64,000 nt of DNA, taken from assembly GCA_963837335.1 (NCBI GenBank), contig CAWINS010000058.1:20385-84384 (forward strand), written 5' to 3'. The stretch's first letter is position 1. The number at the start of each line of letters is the position of its first letter. Source of the DNA: RYN-230 sp963837335. Its GTDB lineage: Bacteria > Actinomycetota > Actinomycetes > Streptosporangiales > Streptosporangiaceae. Both the position numbers and the translations under genes were made by a program. The notes under the pieces are model-generated. The model saw only the letters and a program-made list of their open reading frames with translations. It did no database searches and was not told the DNA's origin. Below are positions 19,438-28,895 of this stretch, one piece after another.

Positions 19438-21161
19438 AACACCCGGCCGTCCAGGTTCACGTCGAACTTGACCGCCGCGAAGCCGAGCGGCGGGTCGTAT
19501 AGGGTCCGGCAGAACGCCGCGTACGCGTGCTGGCCGCGGCACTTCGGCCCGGTCTGGCCGGGGTTGCAGACGAAGTGATCATCGCCGTACTCGGCGTCGC
19601 CCACCCACTTGCCGTTGGGCTGGGCCGCGGTCTTGTCCGTGGTGAAGTCGTCCCAGCCGCACGGCGTCGCGCCGGACAGCCCGGTGCAGGTGATCCCGTA
19701 CTGGCTGCTGCCGCGCAGCTGGGCCGCGGTGCACTGGTGGTAGGTGTAGCACTCCTCCAGCACGGCCCCGTCCGAATACTGCCGTCCCCACCAGGACAGC
19801 AAGGGCGAGTTCTTCCACAGCCCGGTCATCCCGTCCGCGTGGATCAGGTTGAACGCGTAGGCCAGGTAGTTCTGCGCGTCGCCAGGGGTGAGCCGGAACC
19901 CGGTGGTGGACGGCGGGTCGAAGCTGTCGATGTCGTCCAGCTCGACCGCCGAGAACCCCTTCCGCGCGCACATGGCGATCCGCTCGCGCAGCATGGGCTT
20001 GAGCGCGTCCAGCTGCCGGAAGTCAACCCACCGCTCTTCGGGGTAACCGAAGTACACGTTGCCGAGCGTGGCCGCCGGGAAGAGGCCGCCCCGCGACGGC
20101 GGGCTGGCGTCCGGGCGGTAGTCCTCCCAGGCCAGGTCCAGGTAGCAGATGGTCTTCGGGTGGGCCAGCGTGCTGGCCGGCCAGCGGCTCTGGATGGTGT
20201 GGACCTCGGCGCGGGTGGTGAGGAACCCGTCGATGTCGTACATGTCCACGGCGCGCTTACCGGTCCGCTTCAGCGGCGTGGTCCGGCCGATCTGCCAGTC
20301 CCAGCGCATCGGCCGGTGGTTGGCGGCCAGATGCGGCGGGTACCAGCACGGCTGCCCGGCGCGCGGCTGGCAGGCCAGCGGGGTGGGCAGCGGCACGACC
20401 CGCCAGCCGAACCGGATCTCGGTCGATCCGGCCCGGTTCGCGGTGCGCACGCTCACCTGGTGCGGGCCGACGGCCAGCTTCCCGGTGTAGAACACGCGAT
20501 TGGCCGGCATCGGCCGCCACGAGCCCCGGTCCACCCGGTAGCGCTGGCTGGGCTTCCCGTCCCCGGTGTTGTAGTGCGGCGCGCTGACCCCGAAGTACTC
20601 CTCAGCCGAGGCCGTGCGCCGCTCCGGGGTTCCGTTGCGGAAATAACTAACCGGGCGCTGATGCCGCCGGTACGCGCGGACCCCGGCGCCGGCCAGCCGG
20701 CTCACGGAGCGCCGGAGGACCTGGAACGTGAAGTTCCGCGCCCTGGTCTGGACCGTCTCGGCCGCGGTCTCGGTGACCCGCAGCCGCCGGCCGCTGTCGG
20801 CGTGCCCGGGGCGGTACTGGCGGGCGGCGAACGGCGTGGCCGTCGAGTCCGCCGCCGTGGTGCAGCCCCGCCCGCTGGGCGCGCAGGTCTGCCAGGTGTA
20901 GGCGACCGCGAAGCTGAGCAGCTTCATCCCGCGGGGCAGCCGGGGCGCGTGCCAGGCCAGCCCGGACGCCGTGACCAGCGCGCCGTCCCGGGGCTGGCCG
21001 GTGATCCGCAGCGTGCCGTGGTGGACCGGCGGCGGGATCTGCGGGGCCGCCGCCACGGCCGATGACTGTGCGGCCGCGGCCGTCGAGCCCGCCGCGGCGG
21101 GGATCGCGATGACCAGGGGCACGGCGGTCAGGACGGCCGTGATGAGCCGGGGGGTACGCAC
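19413..21161 (-). CDS. Secreted GH114-like glycosidase with N-terminal Ig/FN3-like region
   Basis: About 582 residues from GTG 21161, chosen because it gives a clean signal peptide (RTPRLITAVLTAVPLVIAIP); a longer frame runs back into the upstream GH4 gene and is not credible. Residues ~45-260 are a beta-rich, Arg-rich module (TLRITGQPRDGALV, YFGVSAPHYN). The C-terminal barrel has DMYDIDGFLTTR, TICYLDLAWEDYRPD, GFSAVELDDIDSF, VLEECYTYHQC and VGDAEYGDDHF, matching GH114 in order, with eight or more Cys suggesting disulfides. It lies 3 bp after the GH4 gene, same strand. A second candidate polygalactosaminidase in the window, possibly exporting substrate to the nearby ABC transporter. Confidence 0.72.
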   Translation of the reverse strand: MRTPRLITAVLTAVPLVIAIPAAAGSTAAAAQSSAVAAAPQIPPPVHHGTLRITGQPRDGALVTASGLAWHAPRLPRGMKLLSFAVAYTWQTCAPSGRGCTTAADSTATPFAARQYRPGHADSGRRLRVTETAAETVQTRARNFTFQVLRRSVSRLAGAGVRAYRRHQRPVSYFRNGTPERRTASAEEYFGVSAPHYNTGDGKPSQRYRVDRGSWRPMPANRVFYTGKLAVGPHQVSVRTANRAGSTEIRFGWRVVPLPTPLACQPRAGQPCWYPPHLAANHRPMRWDWQIGRTTPLKRTGKRAVDMYDIDGFLTTRAEVHTIQSRWPASTLAHPKTICYLDLAWEDYRPDASPPSRGGLFPAATLGNVYFGYPEERWVDFRQLDALKPMLRERIAMCARKGFSAVELDDIDSFDPPSTTGFRLTPGDAQNYLAYAFNLIHADGMTGLWKNSPLLSWWGRQYSDGAVLEECYTYHQCTAAQLRGSSQYGITCTGLSGATPCGWDDFTTDKTAAQPNGKWVGDAEYGDDHFVCNPGQTGPKCRGQHAYAAFCRTLYDPPLGFAAVKFDVNLDGRVFYPCPSGS

Positions 21162-21163
21162 GG

Positions 21164-22477
21164 TCAGCCTCCGAATGCGCGGGGCAGCAGGTCCTGGTGC
21201 GCCGCGAACAGCTCGTCGCACATGGCCACGGTCTGCGCCGTGGTGAGTGTGGCCGCGGTGTTCGGGTCGAGCAGTGCGGCCTGGTACACGTGATCGCGCG
21301 ACTCCTCCAGCGCGGCCCGGACGGTCAGCTCGACCACGTTGAGGAAGGTCCGGTTGAGCGCGGCCAGTTGCGGCGGCAGCGCGCCCACGGGCACCGGCTT
21401 GGGCCCGCCCGCCCCGACTGCGCAGGGCACCTCGACGCAGCACGCGTCCGGCAGGCTGGTGATCAGGCCCCCGTTGCGGATATTCACGTGCAGCTCGCGC
21501 TCGGTGCCGGTCTCCAGCGAGTGGATGAACAGCGACGCCAGCTCGTGCGTGGCTTCCAGGTCGAGCGGGTCGTCGGAGGCCAGCGCCTGCTGCAGCGACT
21601 CGAGCTCGCGCAGGTTCTCCTCGGAGCGGGCCAGGTAGTCGCCGACGAAGATGCGGAACTGCTCGATCTGGTCGTCGTGGCGCATGAACCACGGCACGTA
21701 CTCGGCGGAGTGCTCACTGGACTCGGTCGGGAAGTAGCCGAACCGGCGGTAGATCTCCACCCGGACCCGCCGCTGCAGCTCGGGGGAGCCGTCGATGACC
21801 TCGGCCAGCCGCGGGTACAGGGACTGGCCGTCCTGCTCGAAGCGGAGCACGAACGCCTGGTGGTTGAAGCCGGCGGTCAGGAACCGGACCCGGTCCGGAT
21901 CGGCGCCGACCAGGCCGGTCAGGAAGGCCTGGGTGTCCCGCACCGAATGGCACAGCCCGAACACCCGGCTGAAGGGCGTGCCCTCGTACACCGACCAGGG
22001 CAGCATGGCCATCGGGTTGCTGTAGCTGAGCAGGTAGGCGTCCGGGCAGACGTCGTGCATGTCCCGGGCCAGCGCGGTGGTCACCGGGATGGTCCGCAGG
22101 CCGCGGAAGATCCCGCCGATGCCCAGCGTGTCGCCGATGGTCTGGCGCACCCCGTACCGGGCCGGGATGTCGAAGTCGGCCCGGGTCGCGTCGTACCCGC
22201 CGACCTGCACCTCGTTGATCACGTAGCGGGCGCCCTCGAGCGCCTCGCGCCGGTCCCGGGTCGCGCTTACCGTCGCACCGGCGCCAGACTGCGCGGAAAT
22301 CCGCCGGGCCAGCCGCTCGGCGTGGGCCAGCCGCTCCGCGCTGATGTCATACAGCGAGAGATGGAGTTCGCCGCGGAACTCGGGATAGCCGCACAGGTCG
22401 GTCACCACGTTGCGGGTGAACTCGATGCTGCCGGCGCCGACGAAAGTTACCTTGATCACAGCTCGGTAGTGTTCCAT
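21164..22477 (-). CDS. GH4 family alpha-glycosidase (alpha-galactosidase MelA-like)
   Basis: 437 residues. GH4 hallmarks: N-terminal NAD-binding VTFVGAGSIEFTRN, LHLSLYDIS, DTLGIGGIFRGLRTIPV, YSNPMAMLPW, GLCHSV (Cys/His metal site) and AGFNHQAFVL. These match the MelA/AglA alpha-galactosidase/alpha-glucosidase branch that uses NAD and Mn, not the phospho-sugar branch, though this cannot be settled by eye. Intracellular (no signal). Divergent from the sugar ABC transporter, so it probably hydrolyses the imported oligosaccharide. A GTG at 22459 is an alternative start nearer the usual family N-terminus. Confidence 0.82.
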   Translation of the reverse strand: MEHYRAVIKVTFVGAGSIEFTRNVVTDLCGYPEFRGELHLSLYDISAERLAHAERLARRISAQSGAGATVSATRDRREALEGARYVINEVQVGGYDATRADFDIPARYGVRQTIGDTLGIGGIFRGLRTIPVTTALARDMHDVCPDAYLLSYSNPMAMLPWSVYEGTPFSRVFGLCHSVRDTQAFLTGLVGADPDRVRFLTAGFNHQAFVLRFEQDGQSLYPRLAEVIDGSPELQRRVRVEIYRRFGYFPTESSEHSAEYVPWFMRHDDQIEQFRIFVGDYLARSEENLRELESLQQALASDDPLDLEATHELASLFIHSLETGTERELHVNIRNGGLITSLPDACCVEVPCAVGAGGPKPVPVGALPPQLAALNRTFLNVVELTVRAALEESRDHVYQAALLDPNTAATLTTAQTVAMCDELFAAHQDLLPRAFGG

Positions 22478-22590
22478 TGTGGCGGTTTGCGCGCAAGAGC
22501 ACGCAAAAAATACGCCGCAACGAACACCGGCCGGCCGCTGAAGACCCGGCCAGGTGAGCGGACGAACGGGCTCTGGCGGTCGTTCCAGGG

Positions 22591-22709
22591 CGTTCCAGGT
22601 CGTTACCCAGTCGAAATTTATCCGTTACGTCCGCAGTTACAGGTCCGGCACGACCTGGAAACGGGTTGACTCACAGCCTTGACACCCGCTACCCGGATCG
22701 ATCAATATT
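22591..22709 (+). promoter_or_regulatory. Divergent promoter region with inverted repeat, candidate sugar-regulator site
   Basis: The 343-bp gap 22478-22820 between the GH4 gene and the sugar-binding-protein gene has no coding potential. It holds GTTCCAGGTCGT at 22592-22603 and its near-inverse ACGACCTGGAAAC at 22650-22662; an extra GTTCCAGG direct copy begins at 22582. Downstream is TTGACA at 22679-22684 with CAATAT 18 bp later, a plausible sigma-A-like promoter for the rightward operon. The DeoR-family regulator encoded at 28870 is the obvious candidate to bind the repeat (inference). Confidence 0.5.
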
Positions 22710-22820
22710 GCGCGAAACATCACGACTTCATGCAACTTTGGTCGTCCGCCAGGTTCGGAAGCACTGGTTATCGGAAGCACTGGGTTCGGAGCTACCGGCG
22801 GGCCGGAAAGCGAGAGCAGC

Positions 22821-24125
22821 ATGGCGAGATACCGGCTGCGGGCCACCCTGGCAGGCCCGCTCGTAGGACTCACGGCACTCGCGCTCGGGCTGGCCGCGTG
22901 CGGGACCGACAGCAACAGCGGCGGAGGCGGCGGCGGGTCCACCATCTCGATCTGGGAGGGCTGGACCGGGGCCGAGGCCAAGACGTTCACCCACCTGGTG
23001 GCCGAGTACCAGAACCAGCACCCGGGCCAGAAGGTCAGCAGCCTGTACGTCAACAACGACAACACGCTGCAGAAGGTGCTGACCGCGGTCCGCGGCGGCA
23101 GCCCGCCGGACATCGCCTACCTCTACGGATCGTGGGCACCGAACGTGGCGCAGATCCCGCAGGTGGTGAACCTGACCAAGGTGGTCCAGCGTCCGGGGGT
23201 CAACTGGAACGACTTCTGGATCGGCGAGCGGGACGTGGCCACGGTCAAGGGCAAGGTGATCGGCGTCCCGGCCCTGGTCGACAACCTGGCCGTGGTCTAC
23301 AACAAGACCCTGTTCGCCAAGGCCCATCTCCCGCTGCCGGGACCGGACTGGACCTGGTCGGAGTTCCAGGCCGACGCCAAGAAGCTGACCGACCCGGCCA
23401 CCAAGCAGTTCGGCACCACCTACGTGACCCCCGGTTCTGAGGACACGGTGTGGCACTGGGAGGCGCTGCTCTGGGAGGCCGATGGCCAGATCCTGACCGC
23501 CGATAACAAGAAGGCCGCGTTCGACTCGCCCGCCGGGCTGAAGTCGCTGACTACCCTGCAGAAAATGGCCGTCACCGACAAGTCCATGTACCTGGACCCG
23601 ACCGACTCCGCGTACGCCAACCTGTTCAATTCGGGCAAGATCGGCATGGTGGTTACCGGGCCCTGGGACCTGTCCGCGTTCCCCAACGTGCACGACGGCG
23701 TCCAGGTCATGCCGGCCTACCCAGGCGCAGCCGCCGGTCACCAGACCATCTCCGGGCCGGACAACTGGGTCGTGTTCAACAACGGGGCCACCCGGGTCTC
23801 CGCGGCGGAGAAGTTCCTCCTGTGGCTCACCGCGCCCGCCCAGGTGAAGTACTGGTCGCTGCACACCGGGGACCTGCCGACCCGGGCGTCGGTGGGCAAC
23901 GCGGCGGGCTTCAGCCAGCAGATGGACTCCACGCTGCCCGGCGTGAGCGCGTTCGTGGCCAACCTGGCCAACGTGAAGCAGTCCCGGCCGCAGATCCCGA
24001 CCTACCCGAAGATCTCCCAGGTCCTCGGCAACATGATCGTGTCCGTGCTGCTCGGCAAGAGCCAGCCCCAGGCGGCGCTGAGCTCCGCGGCGCAGCAGGT
24101 CAACCAGATCCTGGCCGCCGGCTGA
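22821..24125 (+). CDS. Sugar ABC transporter substrate-binding lipoprotein (CUT1)
   Basis: 434 residues. Lipoprotein signal with lipobox ALGLAACGTD near residue 30, Ser/Gly linker, then an extracellular solute-binding family 1 fold: ISIWEGWTGAEAKTF, LTAVRGGSPPDIAYLYG, IGVPALVDNLAVVYNK, GKIGMVVTGPWDLSAF and a C-terminal domain. Followed at once by two permease genes, which is the standard CUT1 oligosaccharide importer; the ATPase (MsiK-like) is not in this window, as is common in actinomycetes where one ATPase serves many systems. Likely ligand: the oligosaccharide cut by the flanking GH4 and GH114-like enzymes. Confidence 0.88.
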   Translation: MARYRLRATLAGPLVGLTALALGLAACGTDSNSGGGGGGSTISIWEGWTGAEAKTFTHLVAEYQNQHPGQKVSSLYVNNDNTLQKVLTAVRGGSPPDIAYLYGSWAPNVAQIPQVVNLTKVVQRPGVNWNDFWIGERDVATVKGKVIGVPALVDNLAVVYNKTLFAKAHLPLPGPDWTWSEFQADAKKLTDPATKQFGTTYVTPGSEDTVWHWEALLWEADGQILTADNKKAAFDSPAGLKSLTTLQKMAVTDKSMYLDPTDSAYANLFNSGKIGMVVTGPWDLSAFPNVHDGVQVMPAYPGAAAGHQTISGPDNWVVFNNGATRVSAAEKFLLWLTAPAQVKYWSLHTGDLPTRASVGNAAGFSQQMDSTLPGVSAFVANLANVKQSRPQIPTYPKISQVLGNMIVSVLLGKSQPQAALSSAAQQVNQILAAG

Positions 24126-24126
24126 C

Positions 24127-25092
24127 GTGGCCGCTTCCGGAATCATCCTCCGCCGGAGGCGTCCAGGGCCAGGCCGGCCCGGGCGTCCCGGCGGGGCCCG
24201 GGCGGCCGGCCGTCGGGTCACGGCGTCCGAGCAGTTCGCGGGGTGGGCGTTCGTCACCCCCGGGGTGGCGATCATCCTGCTGTTCTGGGCGGTGCCGATC
24301 GTCTGGTCGGCGGTCATGTCCTTCCAGCGGAACAACCTGCTCACGCCCAGCACGCCGTTCGTGGGGCTGAAGAACTACCGGCAGCTGGTGCACGACCCGA
24401 TCGTGGGGCAGGCCATCCAGCACACGCTGGTCTACACCGCGCTGTTCGTGCCCGGGACGATGATCGTCGGGCTGTTCCTGGCCGTGGCCATGAACCGGAA
24501 GATCCGCTTCATCTCCTTCTACCGGACCGCGGCCTACGCGACCATGGCCATCTCGACGATCAGCGAGGCGATCGTCTTCATCTGGCTGTTCGACCCCTCC
24601 TACGGGGTCATCAACTACTTCCTCAGCCTGGTCGGGGTCCCGCAGCAGCAGTTCCTCAACTCGCCGTCCCAGGCGCTGTACGTGATCGTGATCATGACGA
24701 TCTGGGGCTGGACCGGGTTCTCGGTCGTCATCTACCTGGCCGCCCTGCAGGGGGTCCCCGCGGCCCTGCTGGAGGCGGCCTCGATCGACGGGTGCACGGC
24801 CTGGCGGAGGTTCCGCCGGGTGACCCTGCCGCTGCTCAGCCCGGCGTCGCTGTTCCTCGCCGTGTGGCTCACGATCAACGCGCTGCAGTTGTTCGACGAG
24901 GTCTACCTATCCACCCAGGGCGGCCCGCTCAACGCCACCACGGTCCTCGTCTACTACCTCTACGACCAGGCCTTCGTGGACTTCAACTTCGGCTACGCCT
25001 CGGCCATCGCCTACTTCCTGTTCCTCGTCATCCTCGTGGTCACCGCGATCCAGTTCCGGGTCGGCCGGCGATTCACCCACTACCGGTCTTAA
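24127..25092 (+). CDS. Sugar ABC transporter permease, inner-membrane subunit 1
   Basis: 321 residues, GTG start 1 bp after the binding-protein stop. Basic N-terminus, then six predicted TM helices beginning FAGWAFVTPGVAIILLFWAV. The cytoplasmic EAA loop reads EAASIDGCTAWRRFRRVTLP, the contact site for the ATPase. MalF/UgpA-type partner of the next gene. Periodic hydrophobic segments and the motif FVGLKNYRQL are typical of CUT1 permeases. Confidence 0.88.
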   Translation: MAASGIILRRRRPGPGRPGRPGGARAAGRRVTASEQFAGWAFVTPGVAIILLFWAVPIVWSAVMSFQRNNLLTPSTPFVGLKNYRQLVHDPIVGQAIQHTLVYTALFVPGTMIVGLFLAVAMNRKIRFISFYRTAAYATMAISTISEAIVFIWLFDPSYGVINYFLSLVGVPQQQFLNSPSQALYVIVIMTIWGWTGFSVVIYLAALQGVPAALLEAASIDGCTAWRRFRRVTLPLLSPASLFLAVWLTINALQLFDEVYLSTQGGPLNATTVLVYYLYDQAFVDFNFGYASAIAYFLFLVILVVTAIQFRVGRRFTHYRS

Positions 25093-25093
25093 C

Positions 25094-26010
25094 ATGACCG
25101 CGACCTCTGCGCCCGCCCGCGGCGGGATCGAGTCCTCCGCCGGCGGCGGCGTCCCCCCGCCCGCCGCCGGCGGTGGCTGCCGTTCAGCCCATGGCACCTG
25201 GTCCTGCTCCCGGCCACGCTGGTGCTGATCTTCCCGTTCTTCTGGCTGGTGGTCACCTCACTGGAGACTTCCTCCGAGGCGCTGCGCTTCCCGCCGGTGC
25301 TCATCCCGCACGTGCTCCGGTTCGCCAACTACGCGGACGCGTTCAACAGCGCCCCGTTCGGCCGGTTCTTCATCAACAGCGCTGTGGTCACGCTACTCAC
25401 GGTGCTGGGCAACCTGGTGTTCTGCTCGCTGGCCGGGTACGCGTTCGCCCGGTTCCGCTTCCTCGGCCGCGCCGCCCTGTTCGCGGTGATACTGGCCACG
25501 CTGATGGTGCCGTTCCAGGTCACGATGATCCCGCAGTTCCTCATCACCAAGTGGCTGGGCGTGCACGTGCTGGCCGCGGTCGGGATCAACCACATCGGCG
25601 CGCTCATCCTGCCCAACGCGGCCACCGCGTTCGGCATCTTCTTCCTGCGCCAGTTCTTCCGGACCCTGCCGCTGGAGTACGAGGAGTCCGCCCGGGTGGA
25701 CGGGGCCAGCCGGCTCACGGTGCTGATCCGGATCGTGCTGCCGCTGGCCACCCCGGCGCTGGCCACGCTGGCCGCGCTGACGTTCCTCGATTCCTGGAAC
25801 AACTTCCTGTGGCCGCTGATCGCGGTCACCTCCACGAACCAGATGACTGTGCCGCTGGGCCTGGCCACGTTCCAGGGCGCGCACGCGACGGAGTGGACCC
25901 TGCTGATGGCCGCCAACGTGATGAGCCTGGTGCCGGTGCTGGCCATCTTCTTCCTGGCCCAGCGCTACTTCATCCGGTCGGTGGCCTCGACCGGCCTGGC
26001 CGGGACCTGA
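25094..26010 (+). CDS. Sugar ABC transporter permease, inner-membrane subunit 2 (frameshift near start)
   Basis: About 305 residues. The likely start ATG 25094 (TAACATGACC just after the previous stop) opens MTATSAPARGGIESSAGGG, then one base is missing in the C/G-rich run at about 25140-25165, and the protein continues one frame over with RWLPFSPWHLVLLPATLVL. MalG-like: FPFFWLVVTSLETSSEAL, six TM helices and the EAA loop ESARVDGASRLTVLIRIVLP. Without the frameshift the first in-frame ATG is at 25222, which would cut off the first helix, so an indel is the better explanation. Confidence 0.8.
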
Positions 26011-26084
26011 GCGAGCACGCCGGGCCGGAGACCCGGGCCTGAGACCCCCGAGCGAGAGCCCCCGAGAGAAGGAGGAAGCAAGCC

Positions 26085-27025
26085 ATGGCCGAGGAGGCCC
26101 CGGTGATACGTCAGCCAGCGACGGGTGAGGATGTGGCCGCAGGCAGCCGCACCGAGCAGGAGGTGGCGTCCCAGCCCGCCTGCTGGCGCCGGGCGGGCCA
26201 GCTGGCCGCGGATGTCGCGGGTGTCCTGCCCGCCCGCGGGGAGCGCGTCGCGGTCGCGGGCTGCGGCACGTCCTGGTTCATGGCCCAGTCCTACGCGGCG
26301 GCCCGCGAGGCATCCGGGCACGGGGAGACCGACGCGTTCGCCGCGTCCGAGATGCCGCTGGGCCGGGCGTACGACCGGGTCCTGGTGCTGTCCCGGTCCG
26401 GGACCACCACCGAGATCGTGCAGCTGCTGGACCGGCTGCGCGGCAGCGCGCCCACGGTCGCGATCACCGCGGTGCCCGGGACCCCGGTGGCGCTGGCCGC
26501 CGACGCCGTGATCGACCTGTCCTTCGCGGACGAGGAATCCGTGGTGCAGACCCGGTTCGCCACCACCGAGCTGGTCCTGCTGCGTGCGCATCTGGGGCGC
26601 GACCCGGGCCGGCCGCCGATGCGGCCGAGCGGGTGCTCGCCGAGCCCCTCCAGCCGGAAATGCTGGCCGCCCGCCAGTTCACCTTCCTCGGCACCGGGTG
26701 GACCTACGGCCTGGCCAACGAGGCCGCGCTGAAACTCCGGGAGGCGGCCGGCATGTGGACCGAGGCCTACCCGGCCATGGAGTACCGGCACGGCCCGGTC
26801 GCGGTGACCGGCGAAGGCAGCATCGTGTGGGTGTTCGGCACCCCGCCGGACGGGCTGGGCGGCGAGATCGCCGCGGCCGGCGGCACCGCCTGGTTCAGCG
26901 ATGAGGACCCGCTCGCCGAGCTGGTCCGGGTGCAGCGGGTGGCCGTGGCCCTGGCCCGGGCCCGCGGGCTCGACCCCGACCGCCCCCGCAACCTGGCCCG
27001 TTCGGTCATCCTCACTACGGGCTGA
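26085..27025 (+). CDS. SIS-domain sugar isomerase/deaminase, AgaS-like (frameshifted)
   Basis: About 313 residues across a single-base deletion at about 26609. GAAGGAGG precedes ATG 26085. The first half has the first SIS domain: VAVAGCGTSWFMAQS and VLSRSGTTTEIVQLL (phospho-sugar Ser/Thr motif). The second half resumes in another frame as AADAAERVLAEPLQP, LGTGWTYGLANEAALKLRE and YRHGPVAV, the second SIS domain. The two-SIS layout without a glutaminase domain matches AgaS, which turns galactosamine-6-phosphate into tagatose-6-phosphate; GlmS-like or fructosamine deglycases are alternatives. Followed by a PfkB kinase and class II aldolase, as in aga operons. Confidence 0.75.
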
Positions 27026-27053
27026 GCGGGCGGCCTACGTGACCGGAGGCGCC

Positions 27054-28035
27054 ATGAGCGGGGTGGCCAGGGTTGGAGTCGTCTGCCTCAACCCGGCCCT
27101 GGACGTCACCCATCACGTGGCGGCCGTCGACTGGTCCGGGGTGAACCGGCCGGACGAGGTGGCTGCGCGGCCCGGCGGCAAGGGTCTGAACGTGGCCCGG
27201 ACGCTGCACGCGCTCGGGGCCGAAGTGCTGGTGATGGGCCTGATCGGGGGCAGCACCGGCGAGGCGGTGACGACCGGGCTCGCCGCCCTGGCCGTGCCCG
27301 CGGCCTTCACCAGGGTGGCGGGGGAGACGCGGCGGACGTTCACGGTCGTGGACGGGCGGACCGGGCACACGGCCGCGTTCAACGAGCCCGGACCGGTGAT
27401 CGCGGCAGACGGGTACGCGGAGTTCCGGGACCAGTACGCGTCCGCCCTGGCCGGGTGCGCGGCCATGGTCTTGTCCGGCAGCCTGCCGCCGGGGCTGGCC
27501 CCCGGCAGCTACGCGGAGCTCACCGCGATGGCGGCCGCCGCCGGGGTGCCGGTGCTGCTGGACGCGCACGGGGACGCACTGCGGCTGGGCGCGGCCGCCG
27601 GGCCCGCCATCGTCAAGCCGAACCTGGCCGAGCTGGAGATGTTCGCCGGGCGGCCGCTGCCGGGCGGCGCGGCCGGCCGGCCGTGGCGGCGGCCGCCGCG
27701 CGAGCTCCGGGCGGCGGGCGCGCGGGCCGTCGTGGTCTCGCTGGGCCCGGAAGGGCTGTACGCGGACACGGGCGACGGCTGCTGGCGGGCGCCCCGCCGA
27801 CCGTGGTGGCCGGGAACGCGACCGGGGCCGGCGACGCCGCGGCGGCGGGCCTGGCCGCACGGGCTGGCCCTGGGCCGCCCGTGGGACGAGCGGCTGCGGC
27901 ACGCGGTCGCGCTCGGCACCGCGGCCGCCCTGGCCCCGGTGGCCGGGGAGTTCAATCCGGCGGACTACGCCGCGCTGCTGGACGCGGCCGTGGTCACGCG
28001 CCGCGACGGCCGGCACGCACGAGGAGGCTGGCTGA
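27054..28035 (+). CDS. PfkB-family 1-phosphofructokinase / tagatose-6-phosphate kinase (reading frame broken)
   Basis: ATG 27054 behind GGAGG. Residues 1-200 are clean FruK/LacC-type: LNPALDVTHHV, RPGGKGLNVARTLHALG, SGSLPPGLAPGSY and VKPNLAELEMFAGRP. The frame then slips out and back twice: near 27680-27705 the expected AVAAAAA helix and near 27787-27855 the catalytic TVVAGNATGAGDAAAAG (anion-hole GAGD motif) are both encoded one frame over. A last slip lets the gene end at a TGA overlapping the aldolase ATG (TGATG). At least four indels lie in extreme GC runs. Role: phosphorylate tagatose-6-P (or fructose-1-P) for the next enzyme. Confidence 0.68.
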
Positions 28036-28895
28036 TGGCTACCGCCGGGATGAGCGAGATCGTCGGCACCGCCCGGGCGGCGGGCCGGGGTGTCGGCGCG
28101 TTCAACGTGATCGGCATCGAGCACGCGGAGGCCATCGTGGCCGGGGCGGAGGCCGCCGCCTCGCCCGTGGTCCTGCAGATCAGCGAGAACTGCGTCGCCT
28201 ATCACGGCGCGCTGGAGCCGATCGCCCGGGCCTGCCTGTCGATCGCGGACTCGGCCGACGTGCCGGTCGTGGTGCATCTGGACCACGCCATCGCCGACGA
28301 CCTGGTGCGGGCCGCAGCCGGGCTGGGCCTGCGGTCGGTCATGTACGACGCGTCGGCCCGGCCTTACGAGCAGAACGTCCAGGCCACCGCCGATATGGCC
28401 CGGTGGTGCCAGGACCGGGGCATCTGGGTGGAGGCCGAGCTGGGTGAGATTGGCGGGAAGAACGGCGTGCATTCGCCGGGCGCCCGCACCCAGCCGGACG
28501 AGGCGGCCGCGTATGTCGCGGCGACCGGGGTGGACGCGCTGGCGGTCGCGGTCGGCAGCTCACACGCGATGCTGACCCGCGACGCGGCCCTGGATCTGGA
28601 GCTCATCGCGAAGATCCGCGACGCGGTCAGCCTGCCGCTGGTGCTGCACGGCTCGTCCGGGGTGCCCGACGCCGGCCTGGCCGCGGCGGTCCGGGCGGGA
28701 ATGACGAAAATCAACATAGCGACCCAGTTGAACAAAGCCTTCACCGCCGCCGTCCGCGCCAGCCTGAATGGCGATCCGGACATGGTCGATCCCAGGCGGT
28801 ACGGTGCGGCGGGACGCGATGCGGTCGCCGCCGAGGTCGCCCGCCTGCTGCACGTGATCGGAGGCGCCGGTGACCCGGTATCGGCGGTGGAATGA
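28035..28895 (+). CDS. Class II fructose/tagatose-bisphosphate aldolase (KbaY/GatY-like)
   Basis: 286 residues; ATG 28035 is preceded by GAGGAGG 8 bp upstream. Class II aldolase motifs: GVGAFNVIGIEHAEAIV, VVVHLDHA (Zn ligands), SVMYDAS, EAELGEIGGKNG, VAVGSSHA, LVLHGSSGVP and KINIATQLN. Zn-dependent, splitting tagatose-1,6-bisphosphate or fructose-1,6-bisphosphate into triose phosphates. The length and the neighbouring SIS and PfkB genes favour the tagatose branch (AgaY/KbaY/GatY). An apparent continuous fusion with the kinase is produced only by the frameshifts upstream. Confidence 0.88.
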   Translation: MATAGMSEIVGTARAAGRGVGAFNVIGIEHAEAIVAGAEAAASPVVLQISENCVAYHGALEPIARACLSIADSADVPVVVHLDHAIADDLVRAAAGLGLRSVMYDASARPYEQNVQATADMARWCQDRGIWVEAELGEIGGKNGVHSPGARTQPDEAAAYVAATGVDALAVAVGSSHAMLTRDAALDLELIAKIRDAVSLPLVLHGSSGVPDAGLAAAVRAGMTKINIATQLNKAFTAAVRASLNGDPDMVDPRRYGAAGRDAVAAEVARLLHVIGGAGDPVSAVE

